In this document: piece by piece, positions 10,321 through 27,400 of the stretch | How positions within the stretch are numbered: the stretch's first letter is position 1 | Layout: the number at the start of each line of letters is the position of its first letter | Assembly: GCA_963693285.1 (NCBI GenBank) | Contig: OY848923.1 | Location: 57,331-121,330 of the forward strand | Direction: 5' to 3' | Origin: Xestospongia muta | Taxonomy: Eukaryota; Porifera; Demospongiae; Haplosclerida; Petrosiidae | DNA length: 64,000 nucleotides | Position numbers and translations under genes: made by a program | The notes under the pieces: model-generated | The model's input: the letters and a program-made list of their open reading frames with translations, nothing else | Told to the model about the DNA's origin: nothing | Database searches by the model: none

Positions 10321-13300
10321 TCATATAGCAACGGCTTTATTTTCTTTAATTAAAATGTCATGGACAAATTTTTTATCATTGTGATCAAGTAACTTGACAA
10401 AACTCCGCCCACTTGGAGCCACACCCACAGAAGAACAAAAGAAACCTTTCTCTAAAACCAACTCTTGAAAGTGTGCACAGGTTGATTCATCCCAATCAAC
10501 CCCACTCACAGGAGAGACCCCTGTAATTAAAATTCCTAATAATCTAACTTTAACCCCTTGTTTACTCACCATGTAACAGTACTAAGTTAGCTCTACCAGG
10601 CAGTGTATAATGGTTGGGTTGTAACTGTCTCACATTGGCCACACCCACTATTTCTGTGTTCCCATAGTCCAAAAAATAAACAGACACTTCCTATTACATA
10701 TGTATGATGTAAAAATGACATCATTGACCACACCTACCTCATGTATGACATCATTCTCTTTCCTTAGAGTTACAGTATCTAATAATCGTCCACGATACCA
10801 ACTACCATCACTTGATAATGCAAGACATGGTAATCCAGGTTGATATAACTCTATGGTAGGGGCGTGGTCTCCATATGACTGTAATTCTTCCTGTAATTCA
10901 TTATATTGTTCTAAATTATCACATGTTTGAACCTGTATAATGGAGGAGATAAACCCTTTAATATAGCTAATTAATTAACTTACTGCAAAGTCATAAGGAG
11001 AGACAGCATGAGATACTATGACATACTGAGGCTCTGTTCTAATAACAATGCTTTGAAATAAGTAATTATCTGCCACTAATTGAGGAGATATTCTCCCTGA
11101 TGATATACTAGATGGGGGTGTGGCTAAAGAAAAGAGGTGTGCCTCATTAAGCATTTTATCATTCAAGCATTCTTCCTCATAATACAACAGACATTCTGTC
11201 TCTGATACCATCTATATAACGACATCATTATGACACTAATTAGCAGGGGTTACCTCTAATTTTAACTCTGTATCCACATAATTATATAACCAAGATGCGG
11301 CTCCCTCACTCCAAAAACACTGCAAAATACATCGGTCATTTTTATACATTACATATCTCATTACTTGTGGGGGTGGTATTCTATCTAGCCGACAAGAAAT
11401 AGCTTGTGGTGGCAATAACTGGAATAATTTATGAGGAACGGGACATCGTAAACTACTTGTTTGAACCTCTTCAATATTACCATAATCAATAAATCGTATT
11501 ATAGCCTGTTACCATGGTAACATATGTAATAGGGTGTGGCTTATATACCTTGTCATCTTTAATAGTTTCTATCTGTACACGATACCAGTCATTATCATAT
11601 TGTCCACAACATTTAGCACCTTCCTTTAGTACCAGCTCATTATCGGATGAGGTCTAAATAGCATATGACCACACCTACTTATATTAAATAATTAATTACC
11701 TCTTTATTATGGTAGTTATTAATTAAATCACTTAGTTCATTTAATTTCTCTGTCCCTGCTCCTTGAACATGAATAGTAATTACCCCTGGAGTCTCAATAC
11801 TAATATCTCGTAAGACCACACCCACTGCTTCACTACCAGGCTAAGGGAAATGTTAACTCCACCCATTAATTAAGGATACCTTACCTGAGGTAGTGTTGGC
11901 TTTAAAGTTTCTATTGGGTACAGGATATTCTTAATTACTTCATTAACGTTTTCATTATCTGATAATAACTCAATACTATAACAATCATCTGATCTATCAT
12001 GTGATAGGAAGTTAAGTCATGTGATATTATAATTGAGGTGTCAATAAAAACTATAATGTCATGTGAACAACACTACGAAGTCATGTGACACTATAGTATA
12101 TCATGTGATATGTACCTTTCTTTAACAAAGGCAGCACAAGGTTTTTCAAATGCTATTTCTTCAAATTTATCAGTAGCAGTTTCTGATGTACTAGTAATGT
12201 TAAACAAACTACATCGAACAGCCTACATTATAATAATTACAATTATTATAATGATAATACTAGCATTACCTGAAATGGAAGTTTATAAAACTGCGATGGT
12301 AATAGCCTCAATTGAGATCTCTCAATATATTCCTGGTTACCATAATCTGGATAGATTACTAATAGTTTATCAGCAGAATCATTTAAAATCTTTGTACGAC
12401 ACCATGTACTACCATCCTCCCAACATACTGCATACAGTCTATCAGGTTCAATATTAGAGGGTGGAGCTAGGGTGTGGTTTAAAGATGAACAATTTTAGGT
12501 GTGACTTACAAATTTGGTTTTGACCAAAATATGTTTCCATATTATCACAGAGTTCTTGTATCGGTTGTATTGATGTGTCCTCTGATAAATGTTGTACATA
12601 AAAGTGACATGGCGATATCATGGATACAACTAAAACGTCAATCCATTTTAACTCTGGAAGTTGTATTGTAGCTAAATTAGTGGGTGGAGTCAACAATAAT
12701 GGTCAATTTGGTTTACCTGGCAGTGGTAAAATATCGTCTTCTTCATTCTCCTTCTTTAAATATAAAATTGGATTTCCGTCTGCAATTCTATAATGACACA
12801 ACTTCATTATTAATAGCATCAGATACTATTATTAGTAACAAGATGATGTCATACTTACTCCTCTGATTTAATAAATGAAAATTTTCTGATAGTTGTCAAA
12901 AAGTCCTTTGGTTCATTGTTAAATGTATCTTGGTACATTTTCAAGGCTACACGAGCCCATAATCCATTTTCTTTATCTTTAAGGATATCTTTTAGCCACA
13001 CCCCTAAATCAGGACACGTTGAATCTATAGAGAATTGACCTAAGTCACATGACAGTCAGATGACATAACTACCAGATTTAGGTGATGATTGTGAAGACTG
13101 TGATGTTGGTGGCTATTATAAAGAGTAAACCCCTAATAATTAGTAATATTATTGTCTTACTGATAAATCTACTACTTCTCTGGAGCCTTTAAATTCTGCT
13201 ACTTCTCTGGAGCCTTTAAATGCTATACAATATGATGTCATTATGACATCATATAAATGTAGTATACTAGTAATACCTGTTATTTTAAGTGAAGACACAA

Positions 13301-13729
13301 TGGGTGTGGTCTCCTCAAATCTCTTGTAATAAAGTGCTCTCAGTGAATGAAGATAATCACCTTTACCTTTCCAAAAACGATATTCTAATATACCCCAAAT
13401 TTTTATCTTGACTCCGCCTTGAGGAGGTAAGGTTTTAGGATCTGGATATTTCTATAAACACATGAAGAGGTAAGTACACAATAATATGAACTTACTGATA
13501 TATCCCATTCTCTATCTGTAAAGAAAACATTAAGTATTGGATCATTGAGACGTCTCTTTTCTCTGTTATAGCTATCAAATAACAATACACGAAACTCATT
13601 ACGATACTGTGTGATTCGATCATGTGACCCTGGATATCCTGTGACAACTACCTGGAGTATAAATAGTTTAATATAATAATGACTCTATGTCTGTCTCTGT
13701 TCTTTCTTTCTCTTCTCACACACACACAC

Positions 13730-13781
<52 letters not shown>

Positions 13782-14493
13782 GTATTTACTATTTTAAGAT
13801 TATGTTCTTTCCCACTCTCAATAAGTTTAGATACTGAAGTAAATACAGCTGAGGGTCTAGTATACTCTGGTTTCCATGGGGGAATTCCTGAAATTATAAG
13901 CAATTAAAAGAAATAATTAAACTTATTTAACATCTACCTGAATGAGCACTATCAGTAAGAAAATTATCTTTATTTAAGGGGCGTGGTTTATATTCGCTAC
14001 CAGCTGCCAAAAATCTAAAGAAAAGTAACACAACAATTAAAAATTTAATTACTGACCTTGAATGTGTGGGCAGTTGTGATAACTTGCGTATAGGACGTGT
14101 AACACGTCGTACAGGACGTCCAGGAAATGATGTCATATGACGTGATACTGTGATACGAGGACGTGATGAGGCTTTTCGTAACTTTTGCAAGCTTGGTTTT
14201 TTCTGTCTTGATACTAAACTGGCTACATGTTGAGTTTCAGCATTAGCTACAACAAAAAATGTTGGTTCTCCAGTGGGACCAATGGCTTCTTTGACAACAT
14301 CAGGATTATCTCGTACAAAGTGATCTATATTGATGTACCCTAACTGTTTTAATGGAAGATCTGAGCCAATAAGACTCATGTATTCTTTACGAAATAACCT
14401 CTTGAGGACTCCACGTGGTGCAGATATCAAAACTGAACGTGTGTCACTTTTGAATCGTTTCAGTAACTTCTCCTTTCCGTCCATTAAAGCCAT
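10321..14493 (-). CDS. TDRD7-like LOTUS and Tudor domain protein
   Basis: The N-terminal exon (start complement of 14491-14493, MALMDGKEKLLKRFKSD) carries a LOTUS/OST-HTH domain at about residues 10-75, with YMSLIGSDLPLKQLGY like TDRD7/TDRD5. A basic Arg-rich linker follows. Downstream exons encode at least three extended Tudor modules with canonical cores: DYGNQE (about 12340), FIDYGNIEEV (about 11490-11520) and YFLDYGNTEIV (about 10660-10690). It ends NKAVAI at 10321. Proteins of this kind bind methylarginine-bearing Piwi/Vasa partners in germ granules; in a sponge this would suit pluripotent or germ cells (inference). Only one LOTUS domain is evident, against three in vertebrate TDRD7. Many small introns, one with a CA/TA microsatellite. 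Confidence 0.85.
13717..13780. repeat. (CA)n(TA)n microsatellite in TDRD7-like intron
   Basis: About eight CA units run directly into a long TA run; intronic. Confidence 0.95.
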
Positions 14494-14830
14494 TTTCAAG
14501 GGTGAAAAGAAAGGCTATACACTCAATTCACTTGTGGGCCGAGCTTATTCATTTATCAGCAGGTGGGCGGTTATTTTTGTGAGCGTGCGTAGAACATTTT
14601 GGGCACAAAAGGTAGTTTGGTGTCAGTGAGGACTGCAAGACAATGCAAATGAAATAATTAAATCTCTTTCTCAAAATATACAATAATTCTTTGACTTTTG
14701 TGAGTTAAAATAATATGTGACAATAATAGAGAGAGAAAGAGAACGATAACAAATAATTGACGTTAGCCACACCCCAATACTACTACCATTACTACAGCAC
14801 TATTATTTTAACCCCTTCACAACTCTAGGC
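14494..14830. promoter_or_regulatory. Divergent intergenic region TDRD7-like / ERCC3
   Basis: 337 bp between start codons. It holds GAGAGAGAAAGAG near 14730, a CCACACCCC box near 14766 and no clear TATA box. The AT-rich sequence is otherwise featureless. Confidence 0.45.
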
Positions 14831-18975
<4,145 letters not shown>

Positions 18976-19037
18976 GTAATTTATATTGTATCATAACTTC
19001 TGCATTTTTCTATAATCAGCCACACCTTTCAAACTGA

Positions 19038-19061
19038 CCAATCAGATTTTGCCACACCACG
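19038..19061 (+). promoter_or_regulatory. ERSE-like element upstream of calreticulin
   Basis: The sequence is CCAAT, nine bases, then CCACA (consensus CCAAT-N9-CCACG, one mismatch), immediately followed by CCACGTG. It lies about 125-145 bp before the calreticulin ATG. Mammalian ER-chaperone promoters use this arrangement for NF-Y plus ATF6/XBP1. Confidence 0.5.
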
Positions 19062-19071
19062 TGTAGCGCTT

Positions 19072-19083
19072 TGCGCATGCGTC
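19072..19083. promoter_or_regulatory. NRF1-like site upstream of calreticulin
   Basis: TGCGCATGCGTC matches the palindromic NRF1 core (YGCGCAYGCGCR) at ten of twelve positions, between the ERSE-like element and the start codon. Confidence 0.4.
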
Positions 19084-19183
19084 TTAAAACACTCGTGGTC
19101 AGTTCATACCAAGAAGCTAGGTTGCAGTAGGGGGTCCGTTCTGTTTTAGTCTGTAATCGAATTGTTCTGATTGTGTTGCAGCA

Positions 19184-20935
19184 ATGAAAGTAGCTCTGTT
19201 AGTTTGTGTGTTGGTTATTTCTGTATTTGCAGAGCCTGCAATTTATTTTAAAGAGACGTTTGAAGATGGAGGTATGTTGAATAATTCATTGTTATATGTT
19301 ATCATGTTGTCATGTAGATTCTTGGAGTGATCGTTGGTTACCATCTAAACACAAATCTGATTATGGAGAGTTTAAATTGACAGCTGGCAACTTTTATGGC
19401 GATGCTGAAAAGGACAAAGGTTTGTACTCCTATTAATAAATTATTAATTATTTCATTTATTACAGGATTACAGACGAGCCAGAATGCAAAATTTTATGCT
19501 CATTCAGCGAAATTTGAAAAGTTTTCCAACAGAGACAAGACTTTGGTAGTTCAGTTTACTGTGAAGCATGAACAAAAGATAGATTGTGGAGGTGGATATG
19601 TTAAGGTAGTAACCATGGGTGGGTCCACTCAACACCTGCTATTGTATATATAACCAGTTGTCATATTGAAACAATAGCACTACATCTCTCTAATATTAGT
19701 TGATTTAAGTTCTTTCTCTACCATTAGTTGTTTCCCAGTACGTTAGAGTCAGCTGATATGCACGGAGACTCTGTATACAATATAATGTTTGGTAAGTCGG
19801 ATCACATGACTTGTCACATGATTATCACATGGTTTATTCAGGTCCTGATATCTGTGGACCTGGTACTAAGAAAGTCCATGTTATTTTCACCTATAAGGGG
19901 AAGAATCTTCTTATTAAAAAGGAAATTCGTTGCAAAGATGATGAGTTCACTCACCTTTATACATTAATTGTACGACCTGATAATACTTACGAAGTTAAGA
20001 TTGATAATGAGAAAGCCGAGAGTGGAAGCTTGGAAGATGACTGGGACTTTTTACCCCCTAAAACTATCCCTGACCCAGAAGCTAAAAAACCAGAGGATTG
20101 GGACGACCGTGCCAAAATTGATGACCCTGATGATACGAAACCAGAAGTACATAAATAATCTATTATTAATAATATACTTTGTTTTATTTAGGATTGGGAT
20201 AAACCTGAACACATTCCAGATCCTGATGCCCAAAAACCTGAAGATTGGGATGATGATACTGATGGTGAATGGGAGCCTCCTATGATTCCAAACCCTGATT
20301 ACAAGGTAGAGTACATGGTATCAACATTAACGATGTCATTATCTTTCTAATTATTAGGGTGAATGGAAACCTAAGCAAATTGATAATCCTAATTACAAAG
20401 GAGAGTGGGTTCATCCACAAATACCTAACCCTGAATACCAAGAGGATAAAGAATTATATGCTTATGACGATTTTGGTGCTATTGGGTTAGATTTGTGGCA
20501 GGTTTGTGATGTTCACAATCGTAACATTATATTGTGTGGGTGTGGTCTTAGGTTAAGTCTGGTACCATCTTTGATAACTTCCTGATCACAGATGATGAGA
20601 AATATGCTGAACAGTTTGGTAAGGAGACGTGGGGAGCCACCAAGGACCCTGAGAAGAAAATGAAGGAATCAGTAAGACCACACCCCCTCTAATGAAGTAA
20701 AGTTATGATTATCTTGTAGCAAGATGAAGAGGAACGTAAAAAGAGAGAAGCTGAAGAGGAAGAGCAAAAGAAAAAAGCAGCAGAAACTGAAGAAGAGGTT
20801 AATAATCCAAAGTTAATTATGACGTAATTAATTTACTAATTACAGGAGGAAGAGGAAGAAGAGACAAAAGAGGATGAGGAAGGTGGTGATGATGATGAGG
20901 GTGGAGACAAAGACGCAACAAAAGATGAACTTTGA
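19184..20935 (+). CDS. CALR: Calreticulin
   Basis: ER lectin chaperone and Ca2+ store protein. A signal peptide [16 protein letters not shown] precedes [13 protein letters not shown]. The N domain has [12 protein letters not shown] and [19 protein letters not shown]. The P domain has three repeats of the [14 protein letters not shown] type (about 20070-20270) and three of the [15 protein letters not shown] type (about 20260-20440). The acidic C domain is rich in EEEEE and DDD and ends KDEL, the ER-retention signal. Exons are short; the last intron splits the acidic tail. An ERSE-like element upstream suggests unfolded-protein-response control. Secure. Confidence 0.98.
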
Positions 20936-21079
20936 GAACAATTTTTTAGGAGATAGGTTTGTTTTGTCCACTTTTGTATAGTTGAATTTAAAATTTTAAT
21001 TGCCAATTAATATTAAAATTATAAACAAATTATAAAAATTGATATTGCGGATGAGTATAAAGTGACCTGTGGCAACAGT

Positions 21080-22445
21080 TTATACAATTTTCATCAATGT
21101 AGTATGGCCATTATTAACAAATTGTGGTAAGATAGTACCTTTATCCTTGCTACTCAATTTAATCTAAAAATATCACACAGTAATGTTACCATGGTTACAA
21201 TAATACATCCCAACCTTATTATATAAAATGACTCCAGAGATAGCAACAGCCATACCACAGACATTACTTGATGTAACAGGATTTTTTAACATCAACAAAG
21301 ACACTGTAATGACAACGATTCTTTTAGTAGCACTAGCCACTGAATAGCTGACAGGAGACACAACAGAAAGCATTGAGAAAGCCATAATACTCTGCAAAAA
21401 ACTAAAAATACCTCCAAGTGGTAGAATTAATAATAACCAAGTAATGTACTTGATCTATTGAGAAAACCATACAGTATAGAACAGTCTAGTTAGTATAGGA
21501 TATATACCTCATGTATATTATTAATAATATTCCATACATCAGTGTACATCCAGAATGGAAATAATAGAATGGTAGATATTTGAGTTAATACTAATAGTAA
21601 TCTCAAGTGATGAACATGAACTTCTCGCATGCACTATAAGTACAATGGACAAATAGACATAAAGAATAGACACATAAACGTAATAAATGGACATACTATC
21701 AGATAATGGACTACCTTTTTAGAATAAATATTTTGTAGAGAAAAACATAATGTAGAAAGTGACGCACAAATCAAGCCTAGTAAATCAAAATTTAACTCTG
21801 TAACAGTTGCCATTAAAACCCCACCCACAATTGGCATCAGACTCAAATAAACCTTTTAAAATAAGATAAGTCCTTACAAGTATAATCACACTTACCTTCC
21901 ACGAATAAGATTCTTTCAAAATAAAGTGTGAAAATATAACTGTAAAAAATGGCATCAAAGCCTGGACAGAACAGTAATACTAGATAACACACTTTAGATC
22001 TACCTACCTTAACTAATAACAAGAATATTACAATAATTAATTGTGATAATAAAAGGGGTTGACTCACTTGTATGAGCATATGATACCGGTACTCTCCAAA
22101 GGCTAAAATGACTCATTAGCCCACCTAGTAATTTGCCTATAGCTAATGGAATAAGACGTTTGATATAAAACTTCCGAGAAAAATGAGGAGTGGGCGGAAC
22201 ACCTAACCGATTTAACACTGGTCCCAATAGACAATTGAGAATTAACATATGGATCATGGTAAGCTAAACAATCAGTAGATTACATATAAAGTATCAATAT
22301 ATTATAAGGTTTTATTACTTACTGTCATAGGATAAGGAAAAACTCCTAGTATTTGTTTAGCAGTGACATTATTACCAGTACTACTAGCATACCATAATGT
22401 ACAAAGAACAAAGATCTTCAGAATTAATCGGTAATCATACGCCAT
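21080..22445 (-). CDS. SLC35E1: Solute carrier SLC35E1-like (TPT/DMT transporter)
   Basis: Start is the complement of 22443-22445, [20 protein letters not shown], the first membrane helix. Later exons give [23 protein letters not shown] loops, then [20 protein letters not shown]. Next come [42 protein letters not shown], and [22 protein letters not shown] with [16 protein letters not shown]. These match the triose-phosphate-translocator-type SLC35E1 almost motif for motif. A final short exon (about 21080-21162) is inferred from a splice pair and a stop; the alternative is an unspliced end near 21173. The transported substrate is not known for this family member. Convergent with CALR, 144 bp apart. 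Confidence 0.88.
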
Positions 22446-22631
22446 TTGTTTCAGTGGTTCTATCAGAAGGAAACATATTATGATTTAATCTACCGGTATG
22501 TATGTAAAATATAAGATTACGGAAGTATACAGAAAGGTTATGAAATTCATACGAAAATATAATAGGAATATTCATCTTAAGTCCGTATACTATGTAAAGT
22601 GTATTGCAGCAAGTTAAGGTGGGGCTGAAGA

Positions 22632-22776
22632 ATGGCTTCAGAGCCCAAGCCAAGAGAAGGAGGCCAGTAAGTCATTAGTTCAGCAAATATCTGTTTATAA
22701 TATATCTAGTATTAGTCATGAGAGTAGATTGAGGATGAGAACAATACCAATGTTTCCTTTGACAAGGTAATCAGAG

Positions 22777-22821
<45 letters not shown>

Positions 22822-22822
22822 C

Positions 22823-22855
<33 letters not shown>

Positions 22856-22886
22856 TGTATGTATGTATGTATGTATGTATGTATGT

Positions 22887-22970
<84 letters not shown>

Positions 22971-23554
22971 TATTGTATATGTAGTTCTAGACGTCCTAAA
23001 TCAGCTGGACATTACTCTAATGTCAAATCAAAATTGCCAACTCGAGACAATATCCGTCACATACCAGGTAAACATACGCTACAAGATAGCAGTCCATATA
23101 TCACATTTTCTGTTTAGGTGGAGGCTCTACAAAGATTACTGCTCATAAAAAAGTTGACTATACTAGTATCAAACCACGCATAGATAGTAAATCCAACATA
23201 CACCACAAGCCACTATTATCATCTATTGAAATGTACCAAAATGACATGACCAGATTTAAACATGTCACTGCTAAAGTGGACCATCGTGACCCTTGTCCTT
23301 GGATGCATCATCCTCACCATACACTGGATGAACTAGTTGAACTAGATGGATTCCAATTGAATCCTCGGTTTGATGGTGTGGTCAAGTCTAATAGTTTTGA
23401 TTCTATTGGACAATTGTTGAGTTATTTAGGGAAAGAAGTGGCCCCTACCACTTTCTCATCATCTGATGAGACTGCCCCTGTAATTATCACTTCATCTAGC
23501 GAGAAACCACTTGTAATTCCTACACTCAATGTATCTGACGCAGACATTCCTTAA
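22632..23554 (+). CDS. Tau/MAP2/MAP4-like microtubule-binding repeat protein
   Basis: About 184 residues in three exons. Exon 1 gives [11 protein letters not shown] and joins across a microsatellite-filled intron (about 22667-22984) to [19 protein letters not shown]. The segment at about residues 24-71 is a tau-type microtubule-binding repeat region: [19 protein letters not shown], then [20 protein letters not shown] and KP. This reproduces the V(K/Q)SKxGSxxNIxHxPGGG register, with one complete and one partial repeat. The rest (about 72-184) is unfamiliar, with [20 protein letters not shown] and a Ser-rich end. It probably binds microtubules (inference from repeats). Divergent from SLC35E1 with 186 bp between starts. 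Confidence 0.8.
22774..22965. repeat. Compound microsatellite in tau-like gene intron
   Basis: CATA, CA, TGTA (about a dozen units) and TA runs in series fill most of the intron. Spurious reading frames here (YVCM and YIYI runs) are repeat artefacts. Confidence 0.95.
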
Positions 23555-24397
23555 CAATATTGCTAACACTGCATAATAATTACTATTGTTATTGTGGGCA
23601 ATATGAGCCCCACCTCCTTATAATAATATTCATAGTTGGCCGATATTCATAGATTGAGGTTTAATTAGAAGAATAGTTGTAAGCTAGAATTTCATCGGGA
23701 CAAAGAACTTAACTTCCGAGCGATCTCTTCTATTGTGATGTACTGCTGATAAACGAGGTAAGATTTAATAACTTCTTCTAATAACTAGATATCTTCTTAA
23801 TAACCGTCTTTTCTATTGTTGTTATTAAAAAGCGATACTAATATGTTATTGATATTGTCGTGATGTTAGTTGTTAGTTTTTCCATTTTGTTTTTATATAT
23901 CACTTGTTATTGTTTATAAGTAATAAACTAACTTTATATTATAATATACAAACAGATATTATTTAGTAGTGATAATTAATATCATCAAAATCTGTTATCA
24001 TATTACTATTAAAATCCCTTTAACTTAACATTATAATGAATTGATCTTCTATATAGTAATATGCTAATAATGAGTGGATCAATAGAAAATGTAACACTAG
24101 ATCCCACACTAACATACCACACATACTGATAATAAATTTATACAAATTAACTCTTGTTTGTAAACACACTTGCCATATCAATATATATACAGCTCCCACT
24201 CCTAACAGTGGAATTGAATATACTCTCCATTGGCTAACACCTGTTTAATAGTATAGCTACACGGATATAATACCATATTTGGTAAAAACACTCATTAATC
24301 AAATATCCTATTATAATACAAATTATATCATGCACTTTAAACAGGTTATTTTGGCTGCTATAGTAGTGTCTGTACTTAATGTTGTGTCTTCGTATAG
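23555..24397 (+). promoter_or_regulatory. Intergenic, 5' UTR exon and 5' UTR intron of KANK-like gene
   Basis: A noncoding exon appears to end ACGAG before GTAAGA at 23758. The 640-bp intron closes with TCGTATAG at 24397, just ahead of the ATG at 24402. The interval is AT-rich with no other coding signal. Confidence 0.5.
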
Positions 24398-24401
24398 GAA
24401 C

Positions 24402-27400
24402 ATGGAACAAGTTACAAGATCAAGTCCAGCTCGTGCCAGTCGAAGTCGCAGTCCATCTGTTGGTGCCCATCCTGTTTCAGAACGGAGTTTTCGTCGTAAA
24501 ATAACAGTTATAGATGGAGCATTTCAAAGTCAAACTGATTTAGATCGCAGTCAAACTCCTCCTCCTTTAATTAAAACTTCTGTTTCTCCTCCTACTCAAG
24601 AACCCTATAGTCCAGTTGATATACCTCAACATCGAGCAATGACCTCCCCTCCTCTTGGTAACCCTAGATTATCAGTAGATACACGTAGTAGTAGAGCATC
24701 TAATGGCTGTTATTCTCTCACACAACTAGACACTCTGGGACTTCGTCCTACTTCTCCGTCACTAAGTTGGAGAAGCAGTACTAGTTCATTAGCTGATACT
24801 GCTGTCTCTTCTCTCATTTGTCCTCCGTCTTCAGAAAATAACATTTTACAAGACATTAAAAATCAAATGGTACAAAGTTTTCGACATGCAAGACACTTAC
24901 AAAATGAAATTCATCAAATACCAAAATTAAAATCTGATGTTAATGATTTAAATAAAGAAAGAGAGAAACTTCTTAATGAATTACTAGAACAACGTGCTTT
25001 AGTTTTACAACTCAAACAACGAGTTACATTACTTCATGAACAAAACCAACAATTGGCCAAGTTAGCTCAATCAGATTCTGCTGGAAGTGGGAATACTAAA
25101 GTGTTAGCTATTAGGAACACTTTAGTAGCCACTTTAGCTCAACTCAAACAAATGGAAGACCAAATCCAAACCATACCATCACTAAAATCACACATCAGAG
25201 AACTTGAAGAACAAAAGAAACATCTTCAAGAACACCAGACAACTGTTGCTATACCATCAGATTTACCTGAAGGTGTATCACCTGATCAATATCAAGCTCT
25301 AGTAGCAGAGAATGCAAAGTTAAAAGGTGCTAATGAAAAGTTATTGGACGAGATGAGAGTAGTTAGTAAACATTTAAATGCTGTATCAGAAAGTTGTGAG
25401 GGCCTCCAATCTCGTATGGAGATATTTCAAAGCACACAAGCAATTACTCAGCCTCTTCAAGAACGTATCAAGAAACTGGAATCTGAGAAAGATGCTCTCT
25501 ATCAGGAACTTGTTGATGCCAAATATCATCACCGTAGGTCCATTGATTTGGACACGGCTCATTTAGCTAAACAGGCAAGATCATTAAAGAAAGCGAACAG
25601 CCGTCTCCAAAACAAAATTGAGCACATGAAAATTGAAGTCCGTCAGCAAAAAGAGCAGCTTGTCTTGAAGTTGTTTGAAATCGAATCTTTGAATGTCAAA
25701 ACATCAAAATACGAGATTGAGAAACAAGTCCTAGAAATGGAACGCCTACAAGTCCAATCTGATCCTAAATTGTCTGTCTCTCCTCCTGTGGCTGGTGCTG
25801 TGGCAGTAACCTCAGAAATTGAGGAAGATGTCTCCCCTGATGATCGTGTGCTCATCTTGAAGTTTCAACAACTTGAAGTTCACAGTTATCAAACACAGAA
25901 TATTCTCAAGACTTTTATTTCTGAGAGGCAAGACATGGAGGCTCGAATTACTGAGTTAAATGCTCGAGTGAGTCAGTCAGGGATCTCAGAACTCGAAAGA
26001 AAGTTGGAAGAATCAGAAAGCAAGTTAGAACTAGCTCATGAGAGGATTAAAGCTTTGGAAAATGTGAGAGCTAGACGATTAGTAAGTCCTGAACAACAAG
26101 TAGCTGAAAGTAACGAAGAATCACTAAAGCTCCAGATCTCACAAATGGAAAAAGAGTTAAATCGTTTGTCATCAATAGAGCGCCAGTCTATTAATAATGA
26201 GAGTCAAGAACTAGAGAAATTAAAATCTGAAAAGCAAAAATTAGGAAGGAAATTCAAGGAAGGTCGTAACCGTTTAAAGTCATTAGCCAGTGAATTAGCA
26301 AGTTCTGCTGATTTAGTCAAACAATATCAAGTCAAATGCTCTGCAATGGAAGAAGAAATTACGGAAACCAAACTTGAACTGACAACACTTCAAGAGGAAC
26401 ATGCCAATATTAAAGCTCAACTTGAAGTCAAAGATGTTGAGCTACAATCATCAATGCAAGCAGGTTTGAATGGTGCATCTGCTGCTACATCATCAGCAAT
26501 GAGTGAATTACAAGAAAAGTATGAACATATCTCATCAGAATTATCTCATCTCACTGAAAAACACCAGGAACAAGGTAGAAAACTAACAGACAGTCAGAAA
26601 GAAGTCCAAAATTTGCGAGACCAGTTATCGTCAGCAAAATCAAGTGAAGAGATGGCAAAAAGTCTCAATGTACAACTTGAAAATCGACTCAAGCAACTTG
26701 AATCATCTTTAAATGAGGCTGAGAAGCACAAAGACAGTTTAGACAAAATTTCAAAGTTGCTTTCTGACAAAACCAAAACAGCTAATGAGTTGCAAATTCA
26801 ATTCTCAGAGCTCCAGTCCACACGTGATGTGTTACAACAAGAAAACAAATCCTATCAAGAAAAGATACAAGTTCTTACATCTCAAGTAACAAGTTTAACT
26901 TCAGACAATGAGTCTTTGAAACAAAAAGTAGATATTCTTTCTCAAGAAACACCCACCCTTGTACAACAGTCAGCAGAACTACGAGTTGCTTGTGACGAGG
27001 CAGAGAGAAAACTTCAGGTGTTGCATGCTGAACATGAGATAACGGTAACTCAAGTATCTGGTCTTGAAGATAAGCTACATCATTCTGAAGCCCTTTGTAA
27101 AGAACTGAAGAGCAAATTACGATTGTTACAATCAGATCTTGATGAAGCTGAGACAAACTTAGATCAAACAAGAAGCTCTTTCAATGAAGTGAAATCTGAA
27201 AATCAACAACTCAGGGAAGAAATGCACTCTTTACATAAAACTTTGTTGCAGAAAGATAGTGAACTTCATCATGTTTCTCAGCAAAGAGATGAAGAGAAAC
27301 AAAATTTTAAAGAAATGGAAAATCGATTTGAAGCTGTTTCAAAACAATATGAAGATGAAAAAGCTCACAGTAAATCATTAGAAGCCGATTTAACTCAAGT

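Noticed and set aside
22827..23148. Two overlapping reading frames of MYVC and YIYI repeats
   Set aside because: They are translations of TGTA and TA microsatellites within an intron.
24279..24401. N-terminal extension with a signal-peptide-like MHFKQVILAAIVVSVLNVV
   Set aside because: It lies in the inferred 5' UTR intron; the segment ends in a good acceptor (CGTATAG) right before the cytoplasmic start. Kept only as a possible alternative start.
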